From: CAVPXC01 sp963709505
GTDB lineage: Bacteria > Chloroflexota > Anaerolineae > JAAEKA01
Direction of reading: 5' to 3'
DNA length: 64,000 bases
NCBI GenBank assembly: GCA_963709505.1
Contig: CAVPXC010000021.1
Span: 56,766-120,765, forward strand
A program made the translations under genes and the position numbers. The notes under the pieces are model-generated. The model did not search any database, was not told where the DNA came from, and worked only from the letters and a program-made list of their open reading frames with translations. Within the stretch, counting starts at the first letter, position 1; each line of letters starts with the position of its first letter. Positions 26,843 through 35,281 of the stretch are shown piece by piece.

Positions 26843-28714
26843 ATGCCTAATAAGATTTCCCAGACGCTCCGGCTGGTATTACCTTGTTCCACAGCTCTGA
26901 TCGTGCTCGTCGCCTGCACGCGCAGCTCGCCGACGCCTGCGACCACACCCGCCAACACAGCCGTTTCTGCTGAAACACCAACTGTGGCTGTTGCCGAGCC
27001 GGCAGTCGTCGCAACCGCAACGATCGACTCGCCCACGCGGGCACCATCTGCCACCCAACCGCCGGCGGCTACCCCCACATCATTGCCGACAGAACAGCCC
27101 TCGAACACGCCAACCGTTACCGAGACGCCCGCAAAGGGGACCGCTACCCCAGTCCCACCGCCATCCCCTGTCGGCGAACGCCTGGCCGAAGCGCGCCGGC
27201 TACATGTAAACGGCGACTACGAAGCCGCCCGGGCGCTATATGCCGCGATTGTCCAAGATGACCCAGAGAGCCCTCAGGCGAGCGAAGCACGCTGGCGCCT
27301 CGGTCAAGCCTACCTGGAGGATGGCCAGCCCACGGAGGCCTACGTCGCCCTGGGCCTCGCTCAGCAGCAGGCGCCACCCGAGGCAGTCCCACCTGAGGTG
27401 GATTTCTGGATGGGTGAGGCGCTGGCCGAGGTCGGCAACCCGACCGGCGCCGTGGAGGCCTACCGCCGCTATCTGGCGCGTAACCAGACCCTGGCCGGCG
27501 CAGTGACTCTGCGCATCGGCCGGCTTTTGAAGCAGGCTGGCGAAACACAGGGCGCCTTCGACGCTTTGAACCAGGCCGTTGCCGCCGCGCCCGACAACTT
27601 TGTTCTCTTCGCCGCGCAAGAGGAACTGGCCGAACTGTTCAAGGGACAGGACAACACCCAGGCTGCGCTGGAGCAGTTTGACAAGATCCTCGGCGTCAGC
27701 CAGTTCGGCCGCTACCGGGCTGAGATCCAGTATCGATCGGGGCAACTGTTAGAACAGGCCGGTCAGAAAGAAGCCGCCGCCGACCGCTATCGTCGGGCCA
27801 TCGGCGAGGACGAGGCCAGCCCGGACGCCCTAAACGCGGCCAACGCGCTAGCTGCCCTAGGTCAACCGCTGGACGAACAGAGCTACGCCCGCATCTTGCT
27901 GAGTAACGGCGACTACGCCGACGGCATCGCGACGATGAACCGCTATATCGCCAGCCAGCCCACTCCCCCTGTCGAGTTGCAGGTACTCGTAGCCGAGGCC
28001 TACATGAGCCAACGCGCGTCTGAAGCGGCTCTGGTCGAATGGCAGAAGCTGCTGGACACGCATCCGGACTATGCCGATCGGGCCGGCGCATTGATCCGCA
28101 TGGCGGTCGCGCAGGTGCGCCTTGACAATCGAGCCGCGGCGCGCGATCTCTACAAGCAGGCCGCGGGCGCATCAGAGGCGAAAGCGCCGGCTGCACTGCT
28201 GGAGGCCGCGCGGCTGGCCGAACGCGATGGCGATTGTCAAACCGCTGCAACGGAATACCTGGACGTGGCTCGGCGCTACCCTGCTGCAGCCGAGGCCGGC
28301 GAAGCGCTGTATCGCGGCGGTATCTGCCAGTATCGCCTGGGCCAGAAATCCAGCGCAACAGAGAGCTGGCGACGGCTCGTGACCGGTTACCCAAGCAACC
28401 TGTTCGCGCACGCGGGTCGTTTTTGGGCTGGCAAGGCCGCGCTGGAGTCTGGGCAACACACAACAGGCTTTGGAACTATGGAGCCGTCTGTCGACCGAAG
28501 TGGGAGACAGTTACTATACAGCACACGCCGAAGACCTGGTCGCGCAGGCCGGTTTGCCGGTATCAAGCACCTTGACCCTCTCCATGACCCTTGGAATGCA
28601 GTTGGAGGACGATGGCTCGCAGGAGGCAGCGGAGCGGTGGCTGGCAGGCTGGGCCGCGCCAGGTGTGATCGACTCGGCCAGCCTGCGCCAGCTGCCGGCG
28701 GCTGTGGCCGGTGA
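26843..28714 (+). CDS. TPR lipoprotein, N-terminal part of a lytic transglycosylase
   Basis: The ATG at 26843 opens MPNKISQTLRLVLPCSTALI followed by VLVAC, a lipoprotein signal with lipobox. A Thr/Pro/Ala-rich linker of about 90 residues then leads to many TPR-like helical repeats (ARALYAAIVQDDPESPQASE, AGETQGAFDALNQAVAAAP). This is the layout of Slt70-type soluble transglycosylases with an alpha-superhelix before the catalytic domain. Similarity stops near 28450, where the reading frame shifts; codons after that up to the stop at 28714 are not part of the protein. The catalytic domain continues at 28470-29408. The export signal places the product in the cell envelope. Confidence 0.82.
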   Translation: MPNKISQTLRLVLPCSTALIVLVACTRSSPTPATTPANTAVSAETPTVAVAEPAVVATATIDSPTRAPSATQPPAATPTSLPTEQPSNTPTVTETPAKGTATPVPPPSPVGERLAEARRLHVNGDYEAARALYAAIVQDDPESPQASEARWRLGQAYLEDGQPTEAYVALGLAQQQAPPEAVPPEVDFWMGEALAEVGNPTGAVEAYRRYLARNQTLAGAVTLRIGRLLKQAGETQGAFDALNQAVAAAPDNFVLFAAQEELAELFKGQDNTQAALEQFDKILGVSQFGRYRAEIQYRSGQLLEQAGQKEAAADRYRRAIGEDEASPDALNAANALAALGQPLDEQSYARILLSNGDYADGIATMNRYIASQPTPPVELQVLVAEAYMSQRASEAALVEWQKLLDTHPDYADRAGALIRMAVAQVRLDNRAAARDLYKQAAGASEAKAPAALLEAARLAERDGDCQTAATEYLDVARRYPAAAEAGEALYRGGICQYRLGQKSSATESWRRLVTGYPSNLFAHAGRFWAGKAALESGQHTTGFGTMEPSVDRSGRQLLYSTRRRPGRAGRFAGIKHLDPLHDPWNAVGGRWLAGGSGAVAGRLGRARCDRLGQPAPAAGGCGR

Positions 28715-29408
28715 TCCTCAGCTCCAGCGTACGGACGCCCAGGTGGCCGCAGGCCTGCGCGCCGAGGCCCTGCGCGACGGCAATGAGGTCCGGGATCGCT
28801 ACAAGAACGATCCCTTGGCGCTGTACGCACTGGCCTTGCATTGGCGTGACCTGGGCCTGTATCAGCACGCAACACAGGCAGCCGTGCGTCTTGCGGCGCT
28901 CGGACCGCAGGGCGGCGTCCCGATCTTCGTCGAGCGGCTGGCCTACCCGACCTATTTCTCCGACCTGGTCGAGGCGGAAGCGACCGTGCGCGGCCTCGAT
29001 CCTCTGTTGATCTATGCCCTGATTCGTCAAGAGAGCTTCTTCGAGCGTGGCGCCCGATCGTCGGCTGCGGCGCAGGGCTTGACACAGGTTATCCCCAGCA
29101 CCGCCGAGGAAATCGCCGGCGCCATCGGCTGGCCCAACTTCGAGCCGGACGACATCTACAAGCCGTATGTCAATATCAAGTTTGGCGTCTACTACCTCTG
29201 GGCTGCGTTGAACATGTTCGACGGCAACCCGTACCCGGCGCTGGCAGGCTACAACGCCGGCCCCGGCAACGCTCAGTATTGGGTGGACCAGGCCAACACT
29301 GCTGACGACGATTTATTCGTCGAGGAGATCACAATCAACGAACCGAAGATCTACGTGCGGCGGGTGTTGGCGCAGTATGCGGCGTACAAGCGGCTATACG
29401 GGCAGTAA
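28470..29408 (+). CDS. lytic transglycosylase, catalytic C-terminal part
   Basis: This frame continues the TPR lipoprotein after a one-base shift near 28450 (LGNTQQALELWSRL). It ends with an SLT domain: LIYALIRQESFFERGARSSA with the catalytic Glu, AQGLTQVIPSTAEEIA, KFGVYYLWAALNMFDGNPYP and ALAGYNAGPGNAQYWV. It cleaves the MurNAc-GlcNAc bond of peptidoglycan to 1,6-anhydro products. There is no ribosome binding site before 28470, which supports its being a 3' fragment and not a separate gene. Confidence 0.88.
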   Translation: MELWSRLSTEVGDSYYTAHAEDLVAQAGLPVSSTLTLSMTLGMQLEDDGSQEAAERWLAGWAAPGVIDSASLRQLPAAVAGDPQLQRTDAQVAAGLRAEALRDGNEVRDRYKNDPLALYALALHWRDLGLYQHATQAAVRLAALGPQGGVPIFVERLAYPTYFSDLVEAEATVRGLDPLLIYALIRQESFFERGARSSAAAQGLTQVIPSTAEEIAGAIGWPNFEPDDIYKPYVNIKFGVYYLWAALNMFDGNPYPALAGYNAGPGNAQYWVDQANTADDDLFVEEITINEPKIYVRRVLAQYAAYKRLYGQ

Positions 29409-29413
29409 GGTGG

Positions 29414-29589
29414 AGAACCGCGGACTGGCGGAGACGCGGACTTCCGGAGCGGAACGCGCATATCTTCGTTCTTCGCCTCCTTGACGGAGTTTTCAGACAC
29501 CAACCGATGGCACATTGTCAGCGTAACGGCGGTTATGCGCCGTTACGCACTTCCTTCCGGAATCCGCGCCTCCGCCAGTCCGTGGTTCT
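29414..29589. repeat. long inverted-repeat element (MITE-like)
   Basis: Arms of about 35 bp (29414-29448 and 29556-29589) pair almost perfectly: AGAACCGCGGACTGGCGGAG on the left against CTCCGCCAGTCCGTGGTTCT on the right. A smaller hairpin around ACGGCGGTTATGCGCCGT sits between. A related half arm (CTCTGCAGTCCGCGGTTCTC) is seen near 36620-36640. Confidence 0.7.
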
Positions 29590-29615
29590 TCTGGCGCCAA
29601 TCGTCCGAGGATAAC

Positions 29616-30161
29616 ATGAGGACAAACCAAGATCCCCCTCTATCAAAGGAAGAACTTCGTCGTGCCTACCGAGAAGAACAGGAAGGCCAGAGCAAAGACA
29701 AGTCAGACTCCAAACGCGATTGGCGGAGCGTGATCGAGGAACAGATCGCCAAGATCGAGATCGACACGCAAGCCACCAAGGGCAAGCCACTCAACCTCGG
29801 TGGCAATCCCTATCTCGATCCGTCGGATGAACTGGCACACGACATGCTCAAGAATGCCGGCTACACCTTGCCTTGGATCGACGATGCGAAGCAAATCGAC
29901 GCGAGGCTGCAGGCTGCGAGGCGTAAGCTGCAGCAAGCCTGGAAGGAGACTATGGAGCTGCGTGACGCGCAGATCTGCGCGGGCCATCAATGGGTCGAAG
30001 GCAGTTGGCTGGCGTCGTTGCGCGAGTTCCGCAAGGACGTGGAACAGATCAATCGGGAGATACGCGACTACAACCTGAAAGCGCCGAGCGTTTCCCTGCA
30101 CAAGTTCAGCATTCGAGTAGACGAGGAGCTGGCTCACATGGGTATCGGCGAGGAAGAGTAG
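29616..30161 (+). CDS. DUF1992 (DnaJ homologue subfamily C member 28 conserved domain) protein
   Basis: The 181-residue protein contains the DUF1992 core: DWRSVIEEQIAKIEIDTQAT, then GKPLNLGGNPYLDPSDELAH and DMLKNAGYTLPWI. The C-terminal half is a charged helical region (ARRKLQQAWKETMELRDAQI). The family is widespread in bacteria and eukaryotes but of unknown molecular function. The ATG at 29616 has a GAGG site 6 nt upstream; the open frame before it runs through a repeat element and is not coding. Confidence 0.82.
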   Translation: MRTNQDPPLSKEELRRAYREEQEGQSKDKSDSKRDWRSVIEEQIAKIEIDTQATKGKPLNLGGNPYLDPSDELAHDMLKNAGYTLPWIDDAKQIDARLQAARRKLQQAWKETMELRDAQICAGHQWVEGSWLASLREFRKDVEQINREIRDYNLKAPSVSLHKFSIRVDEELAHMGIGEEE

Positions 30162-30185
30162 CCAGTAGATACTACTACCACGCGT

Positions 30186-30299
30186 GTCATGCTGAGACCC
30201 CGCATCCCGCGGGGCGGTATTCGCAAACGAATGACATGGTATGTCATGAGTAGACCCCGCATCCCGCGGGGCGGTATTCGCAAACGAATGACATGGTAT
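30186..30299. repeat. two tandem copies of a 57-bp repeat
   Basis: The unit, starting GTCATG and containing GACCCCGCATCCCGCGGGGC and GGTATTCGCAAACGAATGAC, occurs at 30186-30242 and 30243-30299 with only a few differences at the start. GTCATG and CATGAC ends make each unit partly palindromic, similar in style to the element at 59199-59270. Confidence 0.85.
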
Positions 30300-30328
30300 G
30301 TCATGAGGAGGGCCGCCGAAGCACACTT

Positions 30329-30395
30329 GCGCCGCACGCACGTGCAGGTGTCTCCGGCTTGCACAAACCATGACACGTGCATGCGCGTGCGGCGC
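30329..30395. repeat. 24-bp-stem hairpin upstream of the histidine kinase gene
   Basis: GCGCCGCACGCACGTGCAGG plus TGTC (30329-30352) pairs with GACACGTGCATGCGCGTGCG plus GCGC (30372-30395) with three mismatches and a 19-nt loop. No U-tract follows, so it is more likely a repeat or a leader structure than a terminator. Confidence 0.65.
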
Positions 30396-30513
30396 ACATG
30401 TCAAATCTGAAACTGCCGATTTGCCGCGATGCGCCATGGTATGGTACAACCAGAGGAGTCGTCTTCTTCGTGCCGCTCCCCCTGCAAATCACACCCGACA
30501 ACTCGCCCAAGCC

Positions 30514-32463
30514 ATGCCCCCCATCGAACAACGGACTCGTCCCCAACTGAAGCGCCTCAGTGGCTTGTCGTGGAACGTTGTTCTGGTGGTCGTATCCATT
30601 GCTCTTATCGTGCAGTTAGGGCTGCTCGCTCTGGTCCTCTGGCTACCCGGCCGGTCGAACGCCTGGATAGCCGTAGGCTTGATCGGGCTGGCCGGCACGC
30701 TCGTTGCCTGGCTAGCCTTGGGCTGGTTCATCGGCCAGGTGAGCCGCCAGCGACGAACCGCAGACGAGTTGCGCCAAGCCTATGCCAAGCTGGCCGAAAC
30801 CCACCGCCAGCTTCTGGCCGTACACGACATCGGCAAGGAAATCGCATCGGCGGCCGACATCCAACAGGTGCTCGAACTTGCGGCGCACGCGCCGACCCAC
30901 CTGGCCGGCGCGCAGGGTTCGGCCGTGGTGATGTTCGACGAGAAACAGGAGCGTCTGCGGCTGGACATGGCCTGGGGCCTCAGCGATGCCTACGTCACCG
31001 GCTTTCGACAACGTATCGACCTCGGGGTGGCGGCTGAACGCTGCCAAACGTGCAGCACATTGAACGCCCAGGTGTCTGGCGATTGCCCGCTTTTCGACGG
31101 CATGCAGACGCTGGCCCGCGCCGAAGGCATCCGCTCTCTGGCGTGCGTCCCGCTGGTGCGCGAAAATCGCCGTGAGGGCATCCTCACCGCGTATTTCCCC
31201 TCACCGGATGGCCCGCCCGAGCAACAGATCCAACTGCTAAACATCGTGGCCACTGAGATTGCGTCGGCGCTGGAAAGTGTGCGCCTGCGCCAGCAGCAGA
31301 TGGCCACGCTCTTCGCCGTCGAAGGCTTGACGCGCAGCGGGCAGGACCTCGACATCCTTCTACAGCAAGTGCTCGAGACTAGCTTGACCGGTTGGAGCGT
31401 GCGGCGCGGTGCTATCCTGTTGTGGGACGAGGGCAACGCAGCCTGGAACCACTGGGTACAGGCCGGACTGGACTATGCCGGCGACAACGCTATGTTCGAT
31501 CTGGCGCTACGCCTGGCCGAACAGGTTCGTCAAAGTAACCAGCCGCTGATGATCCCTGACCTCTCGAAACAGCAGGCCCTGCTGCCGCAGACTGCGGGCG
31601 GACTCAGGTCGGCCGCTGCAGACGTACTGATCTCCGGCGGCAAGGTTTTGGGCGCCCTGGTGATGATGACGGAGCAGCGCGGCCGCTTTGGTGAAACCCA
31701 GGCGCCCTTCTTCTCAGCCATTGCACACCAGGCGGCCTTGGCGATCAGCAATGCCCAGCTGCACGCTCAGGTGCAGCATATGGCTATCCTGGACGAGCGC
31801 TACCGCCTGTCGCGCGAGATCCACGACGGCCTCGCACAGACCTTGGGATCGCTGGGCTGGCAGCTGGATCATCTGGGGCTGCTGTTGGATAGCGGCGACC
31901 TGCAAGCAGCCGCAGAGGTACTTGCCGGCACACGGCAGGCCACGCGTGAAGCCTACATGGACGTGCGCGAATCGATCGACGGCCTGCGGTTGGCTGCAGA
32001 TCATGCCGGCGGGCTGGCCAGCGTGCTTGCCGAATATACCGAAGAATTCGAGAATCGCACCGGCATCGAGACCGACTTCCAGACCGGTGAGCTAGACGAT
32101 CCCCTTGTCCTTGCGCCTGAAGCGGAACTGCAGCTTCTACGCATCGCCCAAGAGAGTCTGACCAACGTGCGTAAACACGCCAGCGCTCGCCATGCATGGG
32201 TGACGCTGCGCTGTGGCCTCGATCAGGTCGAGCTGAGCATCTCGGATGACGGCCGAGGCTTCGACCCGCGTCTGCCGCGTGGCCGCCAGCACGTGGGTCT
32301 AACCGGGATGCGCGAGCGGGTCCACAGCCTCGGCGGCACATTGACGCTCGCCACCAGCCCGGGCCAGGGCACACGGCTCACCGTCACCGTCCCGATCCAT
32401 CCGTCAAAACCCGTGACCCTGACTGAGCAGCCGGCTGCATCGCTTGTGCAGGTCGCATCCTAG
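30514..32463 (+). CDS. membrane GAF-domain sensor histidine kinase (NarX/LiaS class)
   Basis: Order: two N-terminal transmembrane helices (VVLVVVSIALIVQLGLLALV, WIAVGLIGLAGTLVAWLAL), a GAF domain at about 90-250 with cysteines RCQTCSTLNA and GDCPLF, a second GAF at about 262-405, a HisKA_3 domain with phosphoacceptor His near residue 437 (SREIHDGLAQTLGSL), and an HATPase_c domain (LLRIAQESLTNVRKHA, DDGRGFDP, GLTGMRERV). It should autophosphorylate and pass the phosphate to the NarL-type regulator at 32581. The CxxC and GDC motifs in the first GAF could bind a metal or redox cofactor; this is inference. The copper and oxidase genes downstream suggest a redox or respiratory signal. Confidence 0.9.
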   Translation: MPPIEQRTRPQLKRLSGLSWNVVLVVVSIALIVQLGLLALVLWLPGRSNAWIAVGLIGLAGTLVAWLALGWFIGQVSRQRRTADELRQAYAKLAETHRQLLAVHDIGKEIASAADIQQVLELAAHAPTHLAGAQGSAVVMFDEKQERLRLDMAWGLSDAYVTGFRQRIDLGVAAERCQTCSTLNAQVSGDCPLFDGMQTLARAEGIRSLACVPLVRENRREGILTAYFPSPDGPPEQQIQLLNIVATEIASALESVRLRQQQMATLFAVEGLTRSGQDLDILLQQVLETSLTGWSVRRGAILLWDEGNAAWNHWVQAGLDYAGDNAMFDLALRLAEQVRQSNQPLMIPDLSKQQALLPQTAGGLRSAAADVLISGGKVLGALVMMTEQRGRFGETQAPFFSAIAHQAALAISNAQLHAQVQHMAILDERYRLSREIHDGLAQTLGSLGWQLDHLGLLLDSGDLQAAAEVLAGTRQATREAYMDVRESIDGLRLAADHAGGLASVLAEYTEEFENRTGIETDFQTGELDDPLVLAPEAELQLLRIAQESLTNVRKHASARHAWVTLRCGLDQVELSISDDGRGFDPRLPRGRQHVGLTGMRERVHSLGGTLTLATSPGQGTRLTVTVPIHPSKPVTLTEQPAASLVQVAS

Positions 32464-32559
32464 ACCCTTCGGATTTCTCGCTGCAAACCAGGTTTCGTTA
32501 AAACATAGCCATCGCAGTTAACAGGATGACGAGTTCGACAAGGGAAACCCGAAGGGTCC
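32462..32559. repeat. inverted repeat with GACCCTTCGG arms
   Basis: AGACCCTTCGGATTTCTC at 32462 pairs with GGGAAACCCGAAGGGTCC at 32542-32559. It lies between the kinase stop and the regulator start. A closely similar element lies at 35154-35251. Confidence 0.7.
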
Positions 32560-32580
32560 CACCTAGGCTAGATCCTACTC

Positions 32581-33222
32581 ATGATTCGTGTCTTGATCTC
32601 CGACGACCATGCCGTGTTGCGCCACGGCTTACGCTTGATTTTGCAGAGCGCGCCTGACATCACGGTGATCGGCGAGGCCGGCACGGGCGTTGACGCCGTC
32701 GCCCAAGCCGTCGCCCTGACCCCCGATGTGGTTTTGATGGACCTGGACCTGCCCGATATGAGTGGCATCGAGGCCACCCAGCGCATTCGCGCGGCCTGCC
32801 CGGAGACACGCGTGCTGATCTTAACCGTTTCGGATCGCAAAGCCGACTTCCTCGGTGCGCTCAAAGCCGGCGCGCGCGGCTATCTATTGAAGAGCATGGA
32901 CAGCCGGGAGGTACTTGCTGCGATCCGCCGCGTGGCCGGGGGTGAGGCCGTGCTGCCACCCAAACTGGCCGCGCGCCTGCTGGACGAGCTCGCCGAGCCC
33001 GCGCCATCCGCGCCTGTCGCTGAGGATTTGACCGAGCGCGAGCTCGAGGTACTTGCTTGCCTGGCCCAAGGCCTCGGCAACAAGGAAATCGCGACCGCTC
33101 TCAACATCGCCGAAAACACCGTCAAGACCCACGTACGCAGCATCCTCGCTAAATTGGGCGTGCGCAGCCGCACTGAAGCCGCCGCCCACGCGCTTCGAGG
33201 CGGCTTGGTCGCCGGCAGCTGA
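32581..33222 (+). CDS. NarL/LuxR-type response regulator
   Basis: The 213-residue protein has a receiver domain with acidic pair SDDH near residue 8, phosphoacceptor Asp54 in LMDLDLPDMSG, the switch Thr in LILTVSD and Lys in YLLKSM. A C-terminal LuxR helix-turn-helix follows (LTERELEVLACLAQGLGNKE, IAENTVKTHVRSILAKLGV). It is the natural partner of the upstream kinase, from which only a repeat element separates it. Its targets probably include the copper/oxidase genes that follow, but no binding site was recognised. Confidence 0.92.
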   Translation: MIRVLISDDHAVLRHGLRLILQSAPDITVIGEAGTGVDAVAQAVALTPDVVLMDLDLPDMSGIEATQRIRAACPETRVLILTVSDRKADFLGALKAGARGYLLKSMDSREVLAAIRRVAGGEAVLPPKLAARLLDELAEPAPSAPVAEDLTERELEVLACLAQGLGNKEIATALNIAENTVKTHVRSILAKLGVRSRTEAAAHALRGGLVAGS

Positions 33223-33464
33223 CTCCCATCTCAACGCTTGAGCGGGCATATCTTACTTTGACCGGTCCGAAATCGATCCGACTAGTCAAAACAATCTCAT
33301 CCTTCTCATCCTTTCGAGTGACCCCATGGTCACTCTTTTTGATTACCCACAAATCCTCCCTCCTTGTGACGACAGACGCAAGCGCGTGTGATAGAATACG
33401 CAATAGGCCACGCATGGCTCTATCCGTGGCGGAGTCCACCGTTGCAGTCAACGTCGAGGTGTTA

Positions 33465-33836
33465 ATGAGCGGCAGTTCTGTCTTGATAATTTCCCGCCAC
33501 CCGCTCTTCGCCGAGGCCATCACCCTCGTGTTGGCCAGCGAAGGGATTTCCGTGGCTGCCGTCGCAAACAACCTGCAGGCTGCCGTCCCGCTGTTGCACG
33601 AGCACCGCCCCAGCACTATCATCGTCGACTGCGAGAAGCCTTGCCAGCCCCAGGCAGAGATGCTCGCTCTGCTTGAAGACGCGGACATGGAGGCTCTCTT
33701 GGTGTTTCTCTCGCTGGCCGATAACCGCATGGTCGTCCACCAGTGGCGCCGGCTCGGCGACGCCACTTCGGCTGACCTGGTCTCCGTGCTGCGCAACGGT
33801 GCGAGTCCTTCGGCCGGCCCTGGAGTCAGCCTCTGA
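33465..33836 (+). CDS. short receiver-like protein
   Basis: From the ATG at 33465 (GAGGTG site upstream) the 123-residue product reads SVLIISRHPLFAEAITLVLA and STIIVDCEKPCQPQAEMLAL, matching the first half of a receiver domain with a candidate phosphoacceptor Asp in IVDCE. The acidic pair near the N-terminus is replaced by SRH and the conserved Lys is not seen, so phosphorylation by the usual chemistry is doubtful. It may be a pseudo-receiver that modulates the neighbouring two-component pair. Its stop overlaps the following SCO gene start (ATGGC within TGATGG). Confidence 0.65.
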   Translation: MSGSSVLIISRHPLFAEAITLVLASEGISVAAVANNLQAAVPLLHEHRPSTIIVDCEKPCQPQAEMLALLEDADMEALLVFLSLADNRMVVHQWRRLGDATSADLVSVLRNGASPSAGPGVSL

Positions 33837-34552
33837 TGGCAGTACAGGCAAGTTCCCCAACAAAGACAACGAAACCACCCATACGCTTTCGCTGGTGGTG
33901 GCTAGCTGTGGGCGCAGCCGTGTTGCTGGTGGCCGGAGTCATGGCTTTCGCCATCTTCAAGCCGATCAAGGTCCTGCCGCGCATGCGCCAGGCGCCGGGG
34001 TTCATCCTCACCGACCAGGACGGCCAACGGCTAACCAGCGAGGATCTGCGCGGCAAGGTGGTGCTTTACAACTTTCTTTACACCGGCTGCGGCCCGGCCT
34101 GCGCTCCCATGAACGCCACGATGAAGGAAGTGCAGCACCGGCTGGACGAGGTGGACCTCACCGGCCTGCCGGTGCAGTTTGTCACGATCAGCTTCGATCC
34201 GGAGCACGACACGCCAGAGAAACTCAAAGCCTACTCTGACTCCCTGGACGCCGATCCCGAACGCTGGCGCTTCGCCACCGGCGATCCAACCCGGCTCAAA
34301 CAGGTCATCGGCACAGGCTTCGAGGCCTTCTACCAGGCAGATGGCCAGGGCGCCTTCAAGTTCGATCCCAAGTTCGTTCTCGTGGACGGCCTGGGACTTG
34401 TGCGCAGCGAGTACAAATACCAGGTGGAGACCTCCGACGCCGACCGCATTCTGCGCCACCTGGGCGTGCTGGCGGAGGAGGTGCAGAAGGCGACGGGCGT
34501 CAACAAGCTGGTGTACGAGGCGGCGCATTTGTTTCTGTGTTATGCGAATTAG
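33836..34552 (+). CDS. SCO1/SenC-type copper chaperone, membrane-anchored, atypical
   Basis: The 238-residue protein has one N-terminal transmembrane helix (WWLAVGAAVLLVAGVMAFAI) and a thioredoxin-like SCO domain with the CxxxC copper motif (YTGCGPACAP) and FVTISFDPEHDTPEKLKAYS. SCO proteins deliver copper to the CuA site of cytochrome oxidase. The third copper ligand, normally a His in a DHS-like turn, is not seen; the equivalent stretch reads FKFDPKFVLVDG. It may therefore act as a thiol-disulfide reductant rather than a copper donor. It heads a SCO-PCuAC-SCO-PCuAC series. Confidence 0.85.
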   Translation: MAVQASSPTKTTKPPIRFRWWWLAVGAAVLLVAGVMAFAIFKPIKVLPRMRQAPGFILTDQDGQRLTSEDLRGKVVLYNFLYTGCGPACAPMNATMKEVQHRLDEVDLTGLPVQFVTISFDPEHDTPEKLKAYSDSLDADPERWRFATGDPTRLKQVIGTGFEAFYQADGQGAFKFDPKFVLVDGLGLVRSEYKYQVETSDADRILRHLGVLAEEVQKATGVNKLVYEAAHLFLCYAN

Positions 34553-34553
34553 G

Positions 34554-34697
34554 TTGGTAGATTGGTAAGTTGGTAGATTGGTAAGTTGGTAGATTGGTAA
34601 GTTGGTAGATTGGTAAGTTGGTAGATTGGTAAGTTGGTAGTTGGTAGGTTGGTAAGTTGGTAGGTTGGTAGATTGGTAGATTGGTAGGTTGGTAAGT
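34554..34697. repeat. simple tandem repeat of TTGGTAGATTGGTAAG-type units
   Basis: About nine imperfect copies of a 16-bp unit made of two 8-mers (TTGGTAGA, TTGGTAAG) fill the gap between the first SCO gene and the first PCuAC gene. The array runs into the GTG start region at 34696. It encodes nothing obvious. Confidence 0.9.
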
Positions 34698-35154
34698 GAC
34701 GAGAAGCGTAGTAGGTTACCGAGGTTTGCTGATGCTGGCGGTGTTTTTGGCGTCGGTGACGGCTTGTGATGGTCCTGCCGCCAGTGGACCTGACATCCGA
34801 GTTGAGGAGGCGTGGGGACGGCCCACGCCGCAGATGTTCAACGTAGCCGCTTTCTACATGGTGCTGCAGAACAAAGGCACGGAGCCCGATCGGCTGATAG
34901 GCGGCAAGTCGCCCTTGTGTGGAACTGTGGAACTGCACGAGACTTACCAGACCGACGACGGCGCTAGCGGCATGAGACCCGTGCCGGGCGGGTTCATCGA
35001 AATCCCGCCCGGCGACCAGGTAGAATTGAAGCCTGGCAGCTATCATATCATGTGTATCGACAAGCAGATCGACTTCAACACCGGCGACAAGCTGCCGATT
35101 ACCCTCTATTTCGAGAAATCCGGTGACACAGAAGCTGACATCAGCATTCGATAA
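34696..35154 (+). CDS. PCuAC-family periplasmic copper chaperone (lipoprotein)
   Basis: The 152-residue protein has a signal peptide ending VFLASVTAC, so it is probably lipid-anchored. The PCuAC copper motif follows: His in VELHETYQ, Met in GASGMRPVPGG and HxM in YHIMCIDK, in the order H-(M)x10-M-x21-HxM. Such proteins insert Cu(I) into CuA of cytochrome oxidase with SCO. I keep the GTG at 34696 because the next in-frame ATG (34732) would cut into the signal peptide. It is close to the second PCuAC gene at 35959 and probably arose by duplication. Confidence 0.85.
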   Translation: MTRSVVGYRGLLMLAVFLASVTACDGPAASGPDIRVEEAWGRPTPQMFNVAAFYMVLQNKGTEPDRLIGGKSPLCGTVELHETYQTDDGASGMRPVPGGFIEIPPGDQVELKPGSYHIMCIDKQIDFNTGDKLPITLYFEKSGDTEADISIR

Positions 35155-35251
35155 GACCCTTCGGGTTTCTCCAATCCAATTCACGTCACTGCAAACAACG
35201 CTAACTACCCTTCCCGCGAAACTGGTTAGCAACCAGAAACCCGAATGGTCT
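35154..35251. repeat. inverted repeat with GACCCTTCGGGTTT arms
   Basis: AGACCCTTCGGGTTTCT at 35154-35170 pairs with AGAAACCCGAATGGTCT at 35235-35251. The interior holds a GCTAACTAC...GGTTAGC minor hairpin. Second copy of the element at 32462-32559. Confidence 0.75.
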
Positions 35252-35281
35252 GCACTAACGCAAGCCTCTGAGCAACTAACT

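Noticed and set aside
30186..30299. Two 57-bp tandem units as a CRISPR array
   Set aside because: No unique spacers between the repeats and no cas genes in the window.
34554..34697. Short-unit array as a CRISPR or coding repeat
   Set aside because: Units are contiguous 8-mers without spacers; translation gives a threonine/asparagine/leucine/proline-rich shadow only.
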